Numbered from the stretch's first letter, positions 26,241 through 36,690 are shown. The stretch: DNA of 64,000 nucleotides from Asterias amurensis (GCF_032118995.1 NC_092656.1:19116965-19180964); one strand, 5' to 3'. The notes: generated by a model from the sequence alone, not told the origin. Numbers and translations: made by a program.

Positions 26241-29200
26241 AGGGCCGACTTCTTGGAAGAATAGAATGTAATCTTTAATGATCATCCGCATCTCTGTCAT
26301 GTGATGCAACATTCCAAGTACCCCATATAGTCAACTACCGTCATGTGCCACGACTGTCGCTCTTACTGATTTCATCAACGGGATCTGAAATTATGACATA
26401 TAGGTTTATATTTTAAGTTCGTGTCTGAGACGTGATATTGGATCTTCAATCATCAGAGATGATCTACAGTTTTAGCTTTATGTTTGATTGCTGAAAGCCT
26501 AAAAGAAGTTATCATGTGATGTGAAGTGAACGGACGCGTGCACGCGCGTAAGCACCGCGCATCTCTCAGCCGATGAAAGGTCTTCATTGACTCGGGAGGG
26601 CGCTGTAGGGGTTTCTGACGTCATATTCCAGCAGGTTTATTAAAATCTTATGAACGTAGAAGCATTTTCTCAATTAGTCGACTTAATTAAACCCTTGATC
26701 TTTTTTTATTTAGCCAAGGATTTGGTGATTGTTTGAATGACGAACCAACTCGACATGATTTCAATTTTCCGCTGGTGCCCCCTGGTGTGATGTACACAGC
26801 AGAGCACCAGTGTAGACTTCAGTATGGCGTTAATGCATCAGTTTGCTCGCTGCTTGAGGTATGTGCTCTTCTATGGTGCGAACATTTTTATTTAGTCCAA
26901 AAATAATCACCGATTTGTGTTTGTTTCGTTTAACTAAACAGAGGTGCTTTGTTCAGAAGAACCTACGTGATCGGGGGAAAGGGTCATGGGTGAATTCTTG
27001 GTCTAAGATTAACCGGCCAACATGGCGCACTGTATTTGAAGCAATGTACGCAAAACCCACCATAGTTTTGTTAACTACATACAGTATGTCGTCCATCTTG
27101 GTTTTCCAAGATGCATTGAAGTTCATTTATAAGAAGGGGCATGCGCATAATTTATGGACTACTGGGCTGTGAGTTTATTATGAGCCAACTGAGCAGGGAC
27201 GGTAAAAATGTGAATATTATTTTATGGGCACTTAGATCTCCCCGATCAACAACAACAGTTATTCGTATGTCTCACTTTGATTTTTAAATGGTCTTTTTTT
27301 ATTTGTTCACAGCCAGATCAATGCTCTACACTGTGGTGTAAGTCGGGTAGTCATTGCCACTCCAAACTGTCTGCCGCTGCACCAGGGACAAGCTGTGGAA
27401 GGGATAAGGTCAGTTTTAATACAAAAACATAGATCATCGTCAATCCCAAATCAATTACTATAGTCTTGTACCATGTTATTTTTTGGAGTTTGTTTTATGA
27501 AAAAAATCCGTTTAATTTACAGTGGTGTAGAGATGGTGAATGTGTAGATATCAAAGATTCACCGAGACCTATTCACGGAGACTGGGGTCCATGGAGTGAG
27601 TGGTCTGCTTGCTCCTTTAGCTGTGGAGGTGGCGTGGCTATCAAAGAACGACATTGCGATAACCCAAGGTAAATATTATATACACAGTCTTTCACTCTCA
27701 CAAAATGTTGTCAGTTACTGCTGTTTTTCGCTCGTCCCCAGTGCATTGCTTTAACCAAAAGCGCTAGGATGGGCAAACGTATCATGCACTGTAATTGGTT
27801 TAACAATGCGCAGTCCCATCATGCATCACACTCACACTTCATTATATTTTTATGCACTGTACGCATGACGTACTTCCTGAACAAGAATCTGTGCAAGCGA
27901 TTAGCCCATCCCACTGCTGTTTATGCTTGAAAGTTCATTTTAAATTGGATTGGTATTTCCAAAAACAGGTTGGTTCGATGTGTAGCCAGTTGTTGTAAAG
28001 TTTGATTTTGTGCCGCGAAATACATTGTCGTCAACATTATTTCAATGGGAGACTTTTGGGACGCTTGGTGGCAGCAGACTTACCAGGTAAAATCTATTGT
28101 TCTTGGTAATGTGCGCATGCTCAGAACTACGCAAACAATGGCAATTTACCTGGTAAGTCTGCTGCCACCTAGCGTTCCAAAGTCACCCATTGAATGCGAG
28201 GTCCAGTGGTATTATTTGTGTATTTTAAATATGATATCATGCAGATTGTTATTAAAATTATGCTTTCTTTTTAATTTCGGTGTTTTTGTAACTTAAGTTG
28301 TTGTCAAGTGTTTCTTGAAAATAACTTGAACTCAATACTTAATCCATTCGTTAACCTGTACTTTTTATCATTATTTGCCGAGATTTCTTTCTTTCGATAC
28401 TTTTGATTTTTTGTATGTACTTCTTGACGTGAAGACCTACCAATGGTGGCCGATATTGTGTTGGGGTCCGCAAAAAGTATGCCATATGTAACCGTCAGGT
28501 ACGTACGAAGGGCGTCTTCATTAACTGATCACAGACGCTTAATAAAACTGTGCCTTTTTTATTTACAATACAAAATGTCGCATTTTTCTAACGCATAATA
28601 TTGGTTCCTCTGTAGACCTTTTCCTGCACTGTTTTAACCCATTGATGTTTCAGGTTTGTGTTTTTTGTTCTCACCTTTTATTGATTTTGGTTTTGTTCGG
28701 GTTTTTTTTCTGGAGAACCACACCCTGTAGAAGTTTTGCAACTATTTTATCTGTGTACTCTAAGTATTTAGTGCACTGTTTTCATTGTTTGGTTATTGTT
28801 GTTGTTTATTTTGTGTTTATAAAGGACTGTCCAGAAGGAAGCCCAAGTCCTCGTGAGGCACAGTGTAATAGCTACAATGGGCTCGCTCACCAAGGCAACT
28901 ATTTCCATTGGATACCATACTACAAAGAAAGTGAGTTTGCTATTTGCTTCAACGTTACTATTGCAGTCAATAAGTTTACCTTTGATGATGAAAAAACGCT
29001 AAATTGCCGGTTTGGGGTTTTATTAAGTGAAAAGGGGTGTGGCAAGAGATTCTGTCCCTCGGAATTTCTGTCCCCATACGGCGAATTGTGTGCAAACTTC
29101 TTCTGATAGCGCCCTCTGTTGAATCAACCTCATTCACCTCAAGTGAATTTTCCATAAGGGAGAGGGAATCTCCAGGGAACAGATTTTCCTACAACACTAT

Positions 29201-32200
29201 ATTTTGAATTATCATTATTTCGATTAAAGGCAGTGGACACTATTGGTAATTGTCAAAGACTAGCCTTCACAGTTGGTGCATCTCAACATATTATGCATAA
29301 AAAACCAAACCTGTGAAAATTTGAGCTCAATCGGTCATCGAACTTGCGAGATAACAATGAAAGAAAAAACACCCTTGTCACACGAAGTTGTGCGCGTTTA
29401 GATGGTGGATTTCGAGACTTTAAGTTCTAAATCTGAAGTCTCGAAATCAAATTGGTGGAAAATTACTTCTTTCTCAAAAACTATGGCACTTCAGAGGGTG
29501 CCGTTTCTCACAATGTTTTATACTACCAACCTCTCCCCATTACTCGTCAGCGAGAAAGGTTTTATGCTAATAATTATTTTGAGTAATTACCAACAGTGTC
29601 CATTACCTTTAACGTACATAAAAATGCGTGTCCATTTTGAACATTAATTTGTTTATGAATTGACTTTTACTGCAGACGCATTGTGTGAGCTTCACTGCAG
29701 ACCCCTCCAAAAGAACTTTATGCTACCGATTAAATTCTCTGCTATGGTGAAGGATGGCACGCCGTGCACTGATGATTCAAGAGATATCTGCATTGGTGGA
29801 ATATGCTACGTAAGAATTTAACAATATTCGTAATAGCGACTATGCTGAAGACAATCAGAGCATACTGATCGAAACGTTTAGTTGTCAACCACTGCTTCTT
29901 CTTTAGAACAAACACTACTCATGGTGCTACCACAAACCTCACCTTACTGCACTCCCACCCACGCAAAGTTTCACAACCAACCGGTTTATTTAGAAACAAA
30001 TGTTTTTTAAACTAGAACGTTCGCTTTGTAAATAATGTCTTGAAGTTAATGAAATAATTTTTATTTTGTTGCAATGGGAAACGGTAGTACGAGAAGAAAA
30101 GGGTGTGTTAAAGTATGGGAAGATTTGGGCTATATCACTAGTACTATGGTGCATACATTTTATTCCAATAAAGGGCGTTGTATTTAACTCGCTTTAGCGT
30201 GCCCTCTCATGTATTATTATAGACATTATTATAATATTTGTTAACTGTTTGTGGTACCAGAAGCATCTTTATCATGAAGATCCTGTGTCATTCACCAACA
30301 GACGGTGGGTTGTGATCTCCAGATTAATTCCAATGCAGTAGAGGATCGGTGTGGTGTTTGCCACGGAGATGGATCATCATGTGAAACGGTGAAAGATCAA
30401 CTCATTAAACAGTCCGGCTTCGGTGAGACAAATTACATACTCAGTTGTTACTTCTAGAAACTATAAGGCTCTCACGGGGGCCTTATAGTTTCTAGAGGTA
30501 ATCAGTTGTCTTGTTCTTGTCGTTTCTAGAACACTTATGTTTTTTTTAATATAGAGAAGGTGTGTTCCTAAACTATGTTTGTGCTGAAAGTGTTTGCATG
30601 ATGAAGACTTGAATATGTTGCTGTTTTCGCCAAAAGAAATCAATCATGCTTTTTTAGTCTGTTCCAAAATGGGGAATTTTAACAAACCCCTAAAGTTTAG
30701 ATTCTGGTTTCAGACTTTTTTTGCCGGCATTGACTCTCAGCCACGACGTCTATCTTGCACATTGATATTGTACATTGGAAATTCAACATTGATATTCGCT
30801 GTACAAACCTATTCGAATGTTCAAAAATGTCCCATGTCAAAGTAACTTTGGTATACAAGAAACATCTTCGAAATCCCTGTCTGTAGTACAAACCTGTTTG
30901 ATTGTTCAATGTTCAATCTTTAACAATAACTGTGATATAAGTTCCTACATCTTTAAAATCCCACTTCTCAGGTTACGTTGAGGCAATGGTGATACCTCGA
31001 GGCGCAAGAAACATTCGCGTTGAGGAGGTAGCAGAATCCACAAACTTCCTTGCCTTGATGAATCCTTCGGGCCACTACTACCTGAATGGTGGCTGGGATA
31101 TCAAATGGAGCGGGAAATATGAAGCTGCTGGTACTGTAGTGAGGTACGAGAGAGACGACCAGAATAAAGAGACATTTGAAGCTAAGGGACCACTTGAGGA
31201 ACCTCTACACGTTATGGTAAGAAATTGGGAGGTATCGGTTGTAGGAGGGGTACACGCAAAAGCCCTCATTTTTCAATTACTTCAAGTGAAGGGTGCACTA
31301 CACCGGTCGCCTCAGCGCCAACACTCACAGTAAAAGAGTTTTACTGTTATAGTTTTTCTTTTGGCCAGTTTTTGACGAGTGCAAAAGAAACATATATACT
31401 TCGCTTTCAAAAAAAGGTTACGAAAGCATGCAAGTTATTTTACATTTTTGGGGTCTTTTGAAGTCTTTTCTTTTACAAATTCATAATTAAAAACGTTCGT
31501 TTACTTGGAAGTAGTGTATATCTTTCTTGGTTTTGTTTTGCAGCTATTGTTTCAATCCAAGACGGCCGGAGTGGCCTACGAGTATACCGTTCCTAAACCT
31601 GGCAACACGACAGTAACGATACCCAAACAGTTCCACTGGCAAATCTCGGGATGGTCGCCCTGCACAGCAACGTGTGGATCTGGTATGTGTGTATTTAAAG
31701 GCAGTGGACACTATTGGTATATACTCAAAATGATTGTCATCATAAAACCTTTCTTGATTACGAGTAATGGGGAGAGGTTGATAGTATAAAACATTGTGAG
31801 AAACGGCTCCCTCTGAAGTGTGACGTAGTTTTCGAGAAAGAAGTAATTTTCCCTGAATTTGATTTCGATACCTCAACTTTAGAATTTGAGGTCTCGAAAT
31901 CAAGCATCAGAAAACACACAACTTCATGTGACCAGGGTGTTTTTTCTTTCATTAATATCTCGCAACTTCGACGACCAGTTCACAGGTTTGTTATTTTATG
32001 TATATGTTGAGATACACCAACTGTGACGGCTAGTCTTTGACAATTACCAATAGTGTCCACTGCCTTTAATGACTATTATTATAATGTTTTGACATAAATG
32101 TTTTGAAAACAATAATTTTGTTGAGATACCTTTTTAACCAATAATTTTAACCACTGGTTTATAAATATCCTTCGTTACAGGCCTGCAACGGATGACAATT

Positions 32201-34594
32201 TTCTGTGTTGAGCGAGTAGCAGGGATGGTTGATGATAAATATTGCAATGGCACCAGACCTAACGATGAGCAACGGAAATGTAACGTTCATCAGTGCCCCG
32301 CTAAGTAAGTACCGTAGACAAAATAGTTGTGTCCGTTCACTTTGTTCTTCTAACTGTCCCTTCTTACCGAACCCTAGTGGTTGCTTCTTAACTCCAAGGT
32401 GACTTTATGGGGTAAATAAAAGATCATCGACAGGAAATGTGCTGATGTATGTTTAATTAACAACTCGATTTCGTTCTCTGATCTCTTGGTGGTTCTACTT
32501 TCACAGCTTTTGACATGTGTATAAAGCAATATTAAAGCATAGATTGTGCTCTTCTCAAAATGAAAAAAATAACACCATTTGTCGCAACATCACACATTGC
32601 AGAGATCCATTGTATAAACAAATAATAATGACGATTGTATGTTCTGATAGTTGGTGGATTGGTCCGTGGCAGCACTGCTCAGTCACCTGTGGACTGGGTG
32701 GAAGTCGCAGTCGGTCGGTGTTCTGCATTCGAAGTCTCGGTCAAGATGAACAAGTAGCCCTGGTCGATGAACAGTGCGTTCGTCTTGGGCTGGTAAAGCC
32801 ACGAACGACAGAAAGTTGCCGAGTAGAGAAAAATTGCCCACTGGAAGCTAATTGGATCGCGGGAGAGTGGTCAGAGGTGAGTCTTTAAAACATTAATTGC
32901 TGGCTCGTTTTGACCAATTAATAAACAGTTTCTCAAATTAATGATCTTCAAATGGTTGAGATTTAAAATGGCCGCCCAAACTGAAGTTTGCCTCTAGTCT
33001 GCCTTTTCTGGTAGTTTTGTTTGATGTACTTTGTCATGCATAGGTTTCTGTTTTCTTTGTGTTTTAGTGTCTCTTTGTAAGTGGTCGAGCTGAGCAGACA
33101 AGAACTGTTCATTGCAGCAGAACGGATACCTTCTGTGACTATGCAAGTCGACCTACAACACGTCAGCCATGTGACCTTTATGAATATTCATATGATTACT
33201 ATGGAGATTACAGTGTCAAAAGAGACGAAACACCAATCAGCTTCGGGGAATGGGAACGCCTAAAGGAAAAAGGCTTGCTTGAACCGGTGAATGGCCACAC
33301 CATGACAACCATTGGACCAATAGGGAGGCCTTCAAACGTTGTAGCCAATCAAGTCCCAGACTCTCTGGCACGTAGTTATATACCACCACCCGACACCACT
33401 GACGAGTCTCTCCTTGGTTTAGGAAGAGATGACGTCGTTTTAGAAATTGCAAATCAACAAGTTGACCCGGATGGTGATTGGGTGGAGCCCATCAAACCTG
33501 GTCACGTGACTGGTAACTCTAAAGTGGCTGATGAATTACCAGAGGGTAATGGTGATTCACCGGTGAGAGATCCCCCTGGGGTGGAAGGACAGACACTCTG
33601 GTGGGTTCCTACTCCGTGGTCAGAGGTAAATAAAGGAATGTCATAAAAACAAGCAAATAAATGAAAAAGATCAAGTGTATAGACCAATCCGACGAAACAA
33701 AATTGGTAGCGCCCTCTATTGAAAATTACCAACTACGGTGGTATGCGTTTATTCAATTTAGTATGAGTTTCATAAAACTGCTTTGTTTTTTTTAACATAA
33801 CTTTATTCTCACCAATCATCACTGTTTTAGTTTTAACCGAAATTTGTGTGTCATTTTGAATTTTCAGTGTTCTGTGAGTTGTGGGGATGGAGTTAAACAT
33901 AGAACCGTGGAGTGTTTGGAAGTTAAAACAGGCCTACATCATCGAGGCTGCGACCAGACCACAAAGCCTTTACTTACTCAATCATGTCAAAATACTGAGT
34001 GTAAAGATAGCAATGCACGTACGTAAAGAGCTAATTATTTGTTTAACAATAAGTCATTCTTACACTTGAGTGTGCCAAACATAATTATGTGTTTTCGACT
34101 TCTAGCTCTTGGCTAAATAGGGCTCTTGAATTTAACCCAGGCCTACATGTAGCCACCGTGGTATCACATAGTGTTGGTATAACATACATAGAAAATATTC
34201 TAAAGTCATCTTAGCAATAATTTAAGAAAATAAACTAATTGTTGTTTCAAATTACAAACACTTTTTCGGCTACTGCTCAGTGATGCATAATGCAACCCAC
34301 AATGACAATCGTGAATAATTAAATTTAACGTTATGTTATACTGTATAATGAAAGTAAGTTGTCATTTGAAGGTGCCATGCCCTACTAACAATTCTTTTAT
34401 TCATTTGGATGTTTGTTTATTCTTTCTTTCTTTTTTCCCCTTTTTTTTTTGCAGTTTCAAATAGCTGTGATGGAAATAAACAAACCAACACATGGTGTCG
34501 CCTCGTGCTTGTTATGGGAAACTGTGGCAAGTATCCCTACAATGATCTGTGCTGCGAAACATGCATCGCCTATGCAGCTCAGTACAACGTATAG
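7704..34594 (+). CDS. ADAMTS12-like: ADAMTS7/12-like secreted metalloprotease (22 exons)
   Basis: Exons: 7704-7821, 12422-12783, 20903-21113, 21578-21777, 22169-22252, 22744-22868, 24755-24904, 25850-25996, 26714-26858, 27313-27408, 27523-27668, 28435-28498, 28825-28930, 29676-29809, 30302-30422, 30972-31216, 31544-31682, 32181-32304, 32651-32876, 33068-33625, 33868-34018, 34455-34594. All introns are GT-AG and all phases agree, giving 1263 aa. Domains: signal peptide (9-24), propeptide (40-260), RRRRR furin site before S261, zinc protease with HELGHSFGMQHD (412-423), disintegrin-like (480-546), TSR1 (566-618), Cys-rich (619-736), spacer (737-855), TSR2-4 (856-1020), acidic linker, TSR5 (1156-1217), PLAC (1218-1263). 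Family members are extracellular proteases that cut matrix proteins such as COMP. Features matching ADAMTS7/12 over other members are the LWCxxxxxCxSKL phrase, the three clustered TSRs after the spacer and the interrupted TSR array. The ADAMTS7/12 assignment is from memory of the family; a domain tree would confirm it. Confidence 0.9.
8577..8942. repeat. Minisatellite, 40-60 bp unit, about 8 copies
   Basis: Units repeat GGTCCAATGTTGAACTGTCA followed by TGTTAGTACATAAACAACAC with length variation between copies. The array lies in the first ADAMTS intron. The phrases also contain small palindromes such as ACATGTCATG. Confidence 0.9.
8950..9065 (-). mobile_element. Probable SINE remnant
   Basis: The minus strand has the B box GGTTCGAATCC after TTGTGG, as in the element at 2215-2440. 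No A box is clear. It abuts the minisatellite. Confidence 0.3.
9757..9914. mobile_element. Palindromic MITE, GTGGCGGTTTC ends
   Basis: The left end GTGGCGGTTTCAACTTTCCG is mirrored by its complement at the right end, with arms of about 29 bp. The loop is CpG-rich. It lies in the first ADAMTS intron, and only one copy was seen in the window. Confidence 0.75.
10310..10659. mobile_element. MITE, TTAA-A family with internal duplication
   Basis: TTAA bounds both ends. About 36 bp (GGGTGTTTTTCTTCCATTAT and on) is repeated in tandem at about 10468-10538, a feature not seen in the other copies. Confidence 0.8.
11114..11533. mobile_element. MITE, AATATAGGTTTTCTCGG family (copy 1)
   Basis: Its inverted ends match those at 23050-23466, where they are better preserved. 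The interior is made of repeated TCGAATGA and AAATTGAATG phrases. No coding capacity was seen. Confidence 0.7.
11587..11823. mobile_element. MITE, AATATAGGTTTTCTCGG family, half copy
   Basis: This is the right half of the same element, directly downstream of copy 1 and in the same orientation, ending in AAAAAACCTATATAT. The arrangement looks like a partial tandem duplication. Confidence 0.65.
11946..12110. mobile_element. Palindromic MITE, GATTTCACAAAG family (copy 1)
   Basis: The ends read TCGATTTCACAAA and TTTGTGAAATCAACG. Both arms are built of repeated TCCTAACT/AGTTAGGA phrases. Related copies lie at 43518-43671 and 51973-52154. It sits 310 bp before the propeptide exon. Confidence 0.75.
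12422..12783 (+). CDS. ADAMTS12-like: ADAMTS exon 2: propeptide
   Basis: It encodes [17 protein letters not shown] onward, the reprolysin-type propeptide, and ends in [20 protein letters not shown], the conserved Cys-containing propeptide signature of ADAMTS proteins. The donor is GTG|GTACGT. Using it gives CDGVVGMI across the junction, which matches the family pattern C-D-G-L-x-G-M-I. The alternative GT three bases earlier would lose a residue. Confidence 0.9.
12784..14082 (+). other. ADAMTS intron 2, first part
   Basis: This is intronic DNA with a run of about 20 G at 13163-13181. Apart from that I recognise nothing in it. Confidence 0.5.
14083..14469. mobile_element. MITE, TTAA-A family
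   Basis: The right end has TTAA and the left end has decayed to TCCAAGGCAGTGGACAC. The core hairpin with GAGACCTCAGATTTAGAA is intact. It lies in ADAMTS intron 2. Confidence 0.82.
14470..18384 (+). other. ADAMTS intron 2, middle
   Basis: This is about 3.9 kb of intron. There is a poly(C) run at about 15641-15650. A few open frames (longest near 15882-16349) have no recognisable domain, no good coding signature and no splice support. Confidence 0.5.
18385..18960. mobile_element. GGCCCAATTTCATAGAGCTG family MITE, interrupted
   Basis: The outer element starts with GGGCCAAATTTCATAGAGCTG and ends with GCTCTATGAAATTGGGCC. It is split by the TTAA-C element at 18407-18787, which makes this the older of the two. 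Other copies are at 24435-24682, 43123-43312, 52313-52400, 55525-55872 and 61297-61537. Confidence 0.8.
18407..18787. mobile_element. MITE, TTAA-C family, nested
   Basis: TTAA flanks the ends AAAGGAACACGTTGCCTTGG and their complement. The middle is a near-perfect hairpin built from AACACGGTCGGCCATTTATG and its complement, with a stem of about 30 bp. A second copy is at 39318-39739. Confidence 0.85.
18961..20902 (+). other. ADAMTS intron 2, last part
   Basis: This is intronic DNA. A pyrimidine-rich stretch at 19775-19825 repeats CCTCATTTCAT-like phrases. No exon was recognised. Confidence 0.5.
20903..21113 (+). CDS. ADAMTS12-like: ADAMTS exon 3: distal propeptide
   Basis: It continues the propeptide with [14 protein letters not shown] and HVVYKRS, both family hallmarks, then a basic and acidic stretch with a single Cys in FCGV. 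The 8.1-kb intron before it is the longest in the gene. Confidence 0.92.
21578..21777 (+). CDS. ADAMTS12-like: ADAMTS exon 4: furin site and start of protease domain
   Basis: The run RSRRRRRS is a strong proprotein-convertase site. [16 protein letters not shown] opens the metalloprotease domain just after it, so cleavage here would release the active enzyme. Confidence 0.95.
21778..22743 (+). other. ADAMTS introns 4 and 5 around exon 5
   Basis: Exon 5 (22169-22252) is covered by the gene entry. The flanking introns hold GC-richer patches at about 21950-22030 and 22440-22560 that I could not match to any repeat or gene. Confidence 0.4.
23050..23466. mobile_element. MITE, AATATAGGTTTTCTCGG family (copy 2)
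   Basis: This is the best preserved copy, with terminal TATAGGTTTTCTCGGTCGAA and its complement TCGAGAAAACC-type right end at 23445-23464. A TATTA-like flank is present on both sides. It lies in ADAMTS intron 6. Confidence 0.8.
23658..23831. mobile_element. Palindromic MITE, ATAGACCTTATGCA ends
   Basis: The left ATAGACCTTATGCACATGAC and right GATGACGTCAATGCATAAGG ends are inverted, and both hold a TGACGTCA CRE-like site. A related element with ATAGACCTT ends lies at 36729-36884. Confidence 0.7.
24435..24682. mobile_element. GGCCCAATTTCATAGAGCTG family MITE
   Basis: This is a complete palindromic copy with both ends intact and TGCTTAGCA phrases inside. It ends about 70 bp before exon 7 of the ADAMTS gene. 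Confidence 0.82.
24755..25996 (+). CDS. ADAMTS12-like: ADAMTS exons 7 and 8: zinc site and Met-turn
   Basis: Exon 7 (24755-24904) encodes [15 protein letters not shown] and VAHELGH. Exon 8 (25850-25996) completes the zinc motif HELGHSFGMQHD and carries the Met-turn IHVMSSQ. All catalytic residues (three His and Glu) are present, so the enzyme should be active. The intron divides the zinc motif after its second His. The exon 8 acceptor has an unusually long T tract of about 30 bases. Confidence 0.95.
25240..25512. mobile_element. MITE, TTAA-A family, strongly diverged
   Basis: It keeps CTCCCTCTGAAGTAACGTAG and a CCGTCCAACGCCTTTAA end. The left end and the core hairpin are poorly preserved, which suggests an old insertion. 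Confidence 0.55.
26209..26240. repeat. (CAT)n microsatellite
   Basis: About 10.7 perfect CAT units in ADAMTS intron 8. Confidence 0.95.
26241..26713 (+). other. ADAMTS intron 8, end
   Basis: This is intronic DNA with GGGAGGGCGCTGTAG at about 26597, similar to other AGGGCGC sites in the window. Nothing else was recognised. Confidence 0.4.
28045..28196. mobile_element. Palindromic MITE with CTCF-like arms (copy 2)
   Basis: The arms TGGTGGCAGCAGACTTACCA and its complement GGTAAGTCTGCTGCCACCTA flank a loop with GTGCGCATGC. The outer ends TGGGAGACTTTTGGGACG and CCAAAGTCACCCA also pair. It lies in the intron before exon 12 of the ADAMTS gene. Confidence 0.85.
28435..28498 (+). CDS. ADAMTS12-like: ADAMTS exon 12: second half of the central TSR
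   Basis: This is a 64-base exon encoding [21 protein letters not shown], which joins CDNPR of exon 11 to DCP of exon 13. It is short and has a poor pyrimidine tract, so it is easily missed. Without it the central TSR would lack two of its six Cys. Confidence 0.9.
29224..29612. mobile_element. MITE, TTAA-A family, full length
   Basis: TTAA bounds both ends, and it is inverted relative to the copy at 3685-4072. It ends about 60 bp before ADAMTS exon 14. Confidence 0.85.
31695..32069. mobile_element. MITE, TTAA-A family, next to a splice donor
   Basis: TTAA bounds both ends. It starts only 12 bases after the GT of ADAMTS exon 17 and fills most of that intron. Confidence 0.88.
33068..33625 (+). 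CDS. ADAMTS12-like: ADAMTS exon 20: TSR4 and acidic linker
   Basis: It begins inside TSR4, which is divergent (CLFVSG instead of CSxxCG). A hydrophilic linker of about 135 residues follows, rich in Asp, Glu, Pro and Gly, and then the start of TSR5 ([10 protein letters not shown]). It sits where vertebrate ADAMTS7/12 have a long mucin-like domain, but it is far shorter and poor in Ser/Thr clusters. Confidence 0.9.
34455..34594 (+). CDS. ADAMTS12-like: ADAMTS exon 22: PLAC domain and stop
   Basis: It encodes [29 protein letters not shown], the six-Cys PLAC module that ends many ADAMTS proteins. A TAG stop follows at 34592-34594. The acceptor has a long T tract. Confidence 0.93.
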
Positions 34595-34988
34595 GCTAGG
34601 CCTGCGATTTATAGGCTAGGCCCAGTTCACTTAGTCAACGCCTTTCCCGCCAAAACTGACTAAATAATATTTGGTCCAACTGGCTTCTTTTAACTTTACT
34701 AAGGTGTAACCCTTAAATTATTGATTGCAATTAAATCAATTCAACTCAAATCTTGATTGTCTTTGACTTAAAACGTTGTTCTTAATTTGTTTATTAATCT
34801 CTTTTTTCCACCGACATGGAAATAACTGTTGGTTTGTATTGAATTTGGAATTGAGAGCAAAAATCGCCATACAAATATTGTTCTGTTTTCATACTAACGG
34901 GAATTTCTTCAAGGTTTTGAATTGTAATAATGTACCAATGTATAATTTCTACTATATTTTTTGTTAAATTATTTATGTAAAAATAAAA
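34595..34988 (+). other. ADAMTS 3' UTR
   Basis: This AT-rich sequence follows the stop codon and ends at the first good polyadenylation signal, AATAAA at 34983-34988. Cleavage would fall shortly after. It includes a short direct repeat of ATAGGCTAGGCC right after the stop. Confidence 0.6.
34983..34988 (+). terminator. Polyadenylation signal of the ADAMTS gene
   Basis: AATAAA lies about 390 bases after the stop, followed by T-rich and GT-containing sequence. Confidence 0.6.
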
Positions 34989-35345
34989 CCATATTTCACT
35001 TTGTGTTTTTATATCGAAAAATATTGTTTACGATTTTACATAAAACCGACATAACGAAGCACAGGAAGAGTAAAATTTAAGACAGCTTGATGACTTAACA
35101 AATTTTCCTTTCGTACTGCGCTTCGGCAACCGATCTGGTAGAAGTTGACTCATGACGTCGCTTGCTAACAAAAATATTTATGTTATAAGCAAATTGTCCA
35201 TATTTGTTTTAAAGGGTGTGCCTAACATTGGTAAGATTGAACATAATATATAAATGTTTACAGTTTTGCACTAAAGGTATGTTGTATAAAGATGGGAATA
35301 GTGAAAACTGTTCTTTTAATATTTTTGTTTAAAATGTTGTTCCTT

Positions 35346-35731
35346 TTAAAGGCAGTGGACAATATTGGTAATTACTCAAAATAATTATCAGCATTTAACC
35401 TCACTTGGTAACAAGTAATGGGGAGAGGTTGATAGTATAAAACATTGTGAGAAACGGCTCCCTCTGAAGTGACTTAGTTTTCGAGAAAGAAGTAATTTCC
35501 AACGAATTTGATTTCGAGACCTTAAGTTTTTAATTTGAGGTCTTGAAATCAAGCATCTGAAAGCACACACCTTTGTATGACAAAGATGTTTTTTATTTCA
35601 CTCATATCTCGCAAATTCGACGACCAATTGATCTCAGATTTTCACAGGTTTGTTATTGTATGCATATGTTGAGATACACTAAGTGAGAACACTGGTCTTT
35701 GACAATTATCAACAGTGTTCACTGTCTTTAA
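35346..35731. mobile_element. MITE, TTAA-A family
   Basis: TTAA bounds both ends and the element has a typical length. It is absent at the matching place of duplication unit 2. Confidence 0.85.
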
Positions 35732-36218
35732 GAAATAAGTTGAACAGTTTCAAGGTTTGATGTCGAAACAACTGCCTTTCGCCGAAAACAATGTTGTTTC
35801 ATGTGCACGCTATAGTCACTATTGTCTCGTGTATTCGGACGTCTTGGGACCATGTTTAGTATTCTGGTGCTAAAAATGTCAACGAGGTGAAGTCATATGA
35901 CAAATGCTTCCTATGCATGGATAGCTAAACAAATAAAGTTAAAAAAATAAAAGATGCCTCTTTGTTATGCGGTATTTTTATTGAGTTGATGATTTGCGCG
36001 TGTAATATACCAGCCACAGTAACTTGTCCAAGTGATCCTTCCGCTACAATGTTTTTAATTTCTTTTATAGACATGTATTTTGTTTAGCACTATTTTGACT
36101 AATCCTTGTCTTGACACATGGTGTATTCTCTCTCTAGTACCAATAGACATAGGCATTTGCCGGCGATCTCCTCCTCAAGTTGTAGCCTTCTTGAATCAGT
36201 AATACTGCTCCAACCACA

Positions 36219-36690
36219 GCCCGTCGTGCCGGTGTCAGGTGAAATTGTGTCCGCTTTGCAATACTGTCCGCTCCGGACACTTTTGCATATGCAATCGTGT
36301 CCGGGGCTATGCGAAAACCGTCCGGTGGACACGTACATGACTGTACATGTATTGTGCGCGCTTAAGCGAGCATGCATGCACTAAACCTACGTGTACATGC
36401 AGCATGAATATTCACGTATATTATTTTATGATTGCAGCGGATACCCAACGGCCGAACATTTCCCATATGCACTAAGCTTGTAAAAAACAAATGGCGAACG
36501 TGTTCCGTCGACCAAGGGCGTTTAATTTACTACATGGACGGTTTTGCACGGGGAGGACACAACTGCCTATGCAAATGTGTCCGGGCGGACACAATTGCAT
36601 ATGCAAAACCGTCCGGATGACGTTATTGCTTAGTATTTGCATAGAGGACACAATTGCATGCCGGTGCTGCTGCTGTATCAGTGATATCAC
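36219..36690. mobile_element. Palindromic element with iterated GCATATGC and GTGTCCGG motifs (copy 1)
   Basis: The ends GCCGGTGTCAGGTGAAATTG and the complement of GACACAATTGCATGCCGGTG are inverted. Inside, GTGTCCGG/CCGGACAC and TTGCATATGCAA recur on both strands, and an AACGGCCGAACATTTCCC block is shared with copy 2 at 52483-52960. No open frame is conserved. Confidence 0.75.

Noticed and set aside
29402-29647. Open frame on TTAA-A MITE (also at 875, 3701, 14121, 31758, 59254)
   Set aside because: The same short peptide recurs only because the MITE is repeated. Its frame opens in the central hairpin and differs in start and end between copies.
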